Shown one piece after another: positions 31,868 through 32,996 of a stretch of DNA of 32,996 nucleotides. Position 1 is the first letter of the stretch, and each line of letters opens with the position of its first letter. Both the position numbers and the translations under genes were made by a program. The DNA is from an uncultured Cetobacterium sp. (GTDB lineage Bacteria; Fusobacteriota; Fusobacteriia; Fusobacteriales; Fusobacteriaceae). The stretch is taken from contig NZ_CAMQXC010000014.1 of NCBI RefSeq assembly GCF_947038635.1, forward strand, positions 1 through 32,996, written 5' to 3'. The notes below the pieces were generated by a model. That model searched no databases. It had not been told where the DNA came from and was given only the letters and a program-made list of their open reading frames with translations.

Positions 31868-32602
31868 CTAATACCCTATATCGAACAAGTGAAGTCCAAA
31901 AGGTTCTGCTACTATTTTTGCATACTGAATATTTGGATTTTTTAACATTTCTATTAAATAATTCTCTGGTTTCTTTCCAAAGTAAATTGATAAAACTGTA
32001 CCTACAATTATTCTAATCTGTGATTTTAAAAATGCATTACCTTTAACATATAATTTAATTGTCTTTTTATCTACTCTTTCAAATTTTGCTTCATAAATCT
32101 CTCTAATCGTAGTATTACTTCCACAATCTGAAAGTCTAAAATTTGAAAAATCATGTTGACCTACCAAAGGAGAAACTATCTTATTTAATCTCTCCAAATC
32201 TAATTCTTCATCTACAAAAGTAACATATCTAGACTGAAAGGGATTTCTATCCTCTCCAATATAATACTCATACGATCTATATATCGCTGAAAATCTAGAA
32301 TGAAAATCTAAATTCATTTCCTGAACATCCAATATAAATATATCATTAGGAATTAACCCATTTATAATTCTTTTTATTTTTTCTAAAGGAATACTCGAAG
32401 TAGTATAAAAATTTGAAACTTGTTTTTTAGCATGAACACCTCTATCTGTTCTTCCTGCAGAAACTAAATCTATTTTATTTTTAAATACTGTTCCTAAAAC
32501 TTTTTCTAACTCCCCTTGAACAGTTCTAAAACCAGGTTGTCTTTGAAAGCCAAAAAATTCGCTTCCATCATAACTATATGTCAATTTTATATTTCTTTCC
32601 AC
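31868..32602 (-). CDS. truA: tRNA pseudouridine synthase A
   Basis: Makes pseudouridine at positions 38-40 of tRNAs. The 244-residue protein starts at a GTG (32602) behind AAAGGAG. It has the catalytic Asp53 in SAGRTDRGVHA, YDGSEFFGFQRQPG at the N-terminus and FLKSQIRIIVGT near the C-terminus. The reading frame remains open upstream through tRNA-Leu, which is non-coding there. It lies downstream of a tRNA cluster and a terminator. Confidence 0.96.
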   Translation of the reverse strand: MERNIKLTYSYDGSEFFGFQRQPGFRTVQGELEKVLGTVFKNKIDLVSAGRTDRGVHAKKQVSNFYTTSSIPLEKIKRIINGLIPNDIFILDVQEMNLDFHSRFSAIYRSYEYYIGEDRNPFQSRYVTFVDEELDLERLNKIVSPLVGQHDFSNFRLSDCGSNTTIREIYEAKFERVDKKTIKLYVKGNAFLKSQIRIIVGTVLSIYFGKKPENYLIEMLKNPNIQYAKIVAEPFGLHLFDIGY

Positions 32603-32632
32603 TTTTTTCTCCTTTTTCTTTTTTCTATATAT

Positions 32633-32660
32633 AAAAAAAAGTCTTGAATATTCAAGACTT
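32633..32660 (-). terminator. Intrinsic terminator between tRNA-Leu and truA
   Basis: AAGTCTTGAATATTCAAGACTT is a perfect palindrome; on the minus strand it is followed by a run of eight T residues. It ends the tRNA transcript before truA. Confidence 0.88.
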
Positions 32661-32674
32661 TGTATTATCCTATA

Positions 32675-32757
32675 TGGTGCGAGAGGAGGGACTTGAACCC
32701 TCACGTCGAAACGCCAGATCCTAAGTCTGGTGCGTCTGCCAATTCCGCCACCCTCGC
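32675..32757 (-). tRNA. tRNA-Leu (UAG anticodon)
   Basis: 83 bases with encoded CCA. The acceptor GCGAGGG pairs with CCTCTCGC-side bases, the D-loop region is GGCGGAATTGGCAGACGC, the anticodon loop is CTTAGGA giving UAG, and a short class II variable arm (CGTTTCGACG) is present with TTCAAGT in the T loop. Confidence 0.97.
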
Positions 32758-32764
32758 AAAAAGA

Positions 32765-32840
32765 TGGTGCGTCATACTGGGCTCGAACCAGTGACAACAC
32801 GATTAAAAGTCGTGTGCTCTACCATCTGAGCTAATGACGC
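32765..32840 (-). tRNA. tRNA-Lys (UUU anticodon)
   Basis: 76 bases with encoded CCA. Acceptor GCGTCAT pairs with ATGACGC, the anticodon loop CTTTTAA gives UUU, and the T loop is GGTTCGAGCC. Confidence 0.97.
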
Positions 32841-32849
32841 ATCTTTGTA

Positions 32850-32925
32850 TGGAGCGGGAGACGAGGGTCGAACTCGCGACATTCAGCTTGGAAGGCTGAC
32901 GCTCTACCAACTGAGCTACTCCCGC
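32850..32925 (-). tRNA. tRNA-Gly (UCC anticodon)
   Basis: 76 bases with encoded CCA. Acceptor GCGGGAG pairs with CTCCCGC, the anticodon loop CTTCCAA gives UCC, and the T loop is AGTTCGACC. Confidence 0.97.
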
Positions 32926-32941
32926 ATTTTTATAAATTTTA

Positions 32942-32996
32942 TGGGGTGACCGACGGGATTCGAACCCGCGACAACCAGATCCACAAACTGGCGCTC
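32942..32996 (-). tRNA. tRNA-His (GUG anticodon), partial
   Basis: The 3' 55 bases of a tRNA; the 5' part is beyond the window. The anticodon loop TTTGTGGA gives GUG, the T loop is GGTTCGAATCC, and the acceptor 3' strand GGTCACC ends with discriminator C before encoded CCA, as in tRNA-His. Confidence 0.9.

Noticed and set aside
31868-32800. TruA reading frame extended by 66 residues upstream of the GTG at 32602
   Set aside because: The extra codons run through the terminator, all of tRNA-Leu and into tRNA-Lys; the GTG at 32602 has a good ribosome site and fits the family N-terminus.
1-32996. CRISPR arrays, insertion sequences or prophage segments
   Set aside because: No regularly spaced repeats, transposase or integrase genes, or long terminal inverted repeats were found. 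The tRNA genes carry no adjacent integrase or repeated tRNA end within the window.

Overview
The window is a compact, AT-rich stretch of bacterial chromosome that reads as Fusobacteriota, most likely a Cetobacterium- or Fusobacterium-like genome. The grounds are strong A/T codon bias, Gram-negative envelope functions (a signal-peptide beta-barrel outer-membrane protein and a heptosyltransferase-type glycosyltransferase) combined with Clostridia-like housekeeping genes and regulation (a SigH-type sigma factor, PerR, three metabolite riboswitches) and strong Shine-Dalgarno sites. The genus is inferred from sequence character only. Nearly every gene lies on the minus strand. The plus-strand exceptions are one outer-membrane protein, one sigma factor and a pair of DUF4402 secreted proteins.

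Layout from left to right; minus-strand transcription runs right to left. 1-3010: truncated RNase G gene, an Elp3-like radical SAM protein and RNase III, all overlapping. 3027-8428: fatty-acid and phospholipid cluster (yceD-rpmF, plsX-fabH, fabD, acpP, fabF) with internal promoters and terminators. 8518-9612: ychF. 9717-11534: NhaC-family transporter under a lysine riboswitch. 11535-13835: gpmI and tpiA. 13952-17350: an unknown gene, comF, a zinc-ribbon gene, yraN, rnhB and a rluD-type gene. 17538-18254 (+): outer-membrane protein. 18311-19475: encapsulin shell and its encapsulated ferritin-like cargo. 19741-20331 (+): SigH-like sigma factor. 20374-24197: proS and recG. 24331-25471 (+): a c-di-GMP-I riboswitch followed by two DUF4402 genes. 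25520-26989: NCS2 purine permease under a guanine-type riboswitch. 27011-30221: yebC, glycosyltransferase 9, a divergent UDG-like protein and a WalJ-type MBL hydrolase. 30315-31322: rubredoxin, superoxide reductase and PerR. 31407-32602: GNAT protein and truA. 32675-32996: tRNA genes Leu, Lys, Gly and a truncated His.

The most interesting parts are three. The encapsulin/EncFtn pair is a protein nanocompartment for iron storage. The c-di-GMP riboswitch appears to gate two small secreted DUF4402 proteins, with a second attenuator-like hairpin between them that reuses the same stem heptamer. The PerR-superoxide reductase-rubredoxin set is a compact oxygen-defence module for an anaerobe. Three riboswitches (lysine, c-di-GMP, guanine) all use expression platforms with intrinsic terminators. 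No CRISPR array, insertion sequence or prophage was seen.
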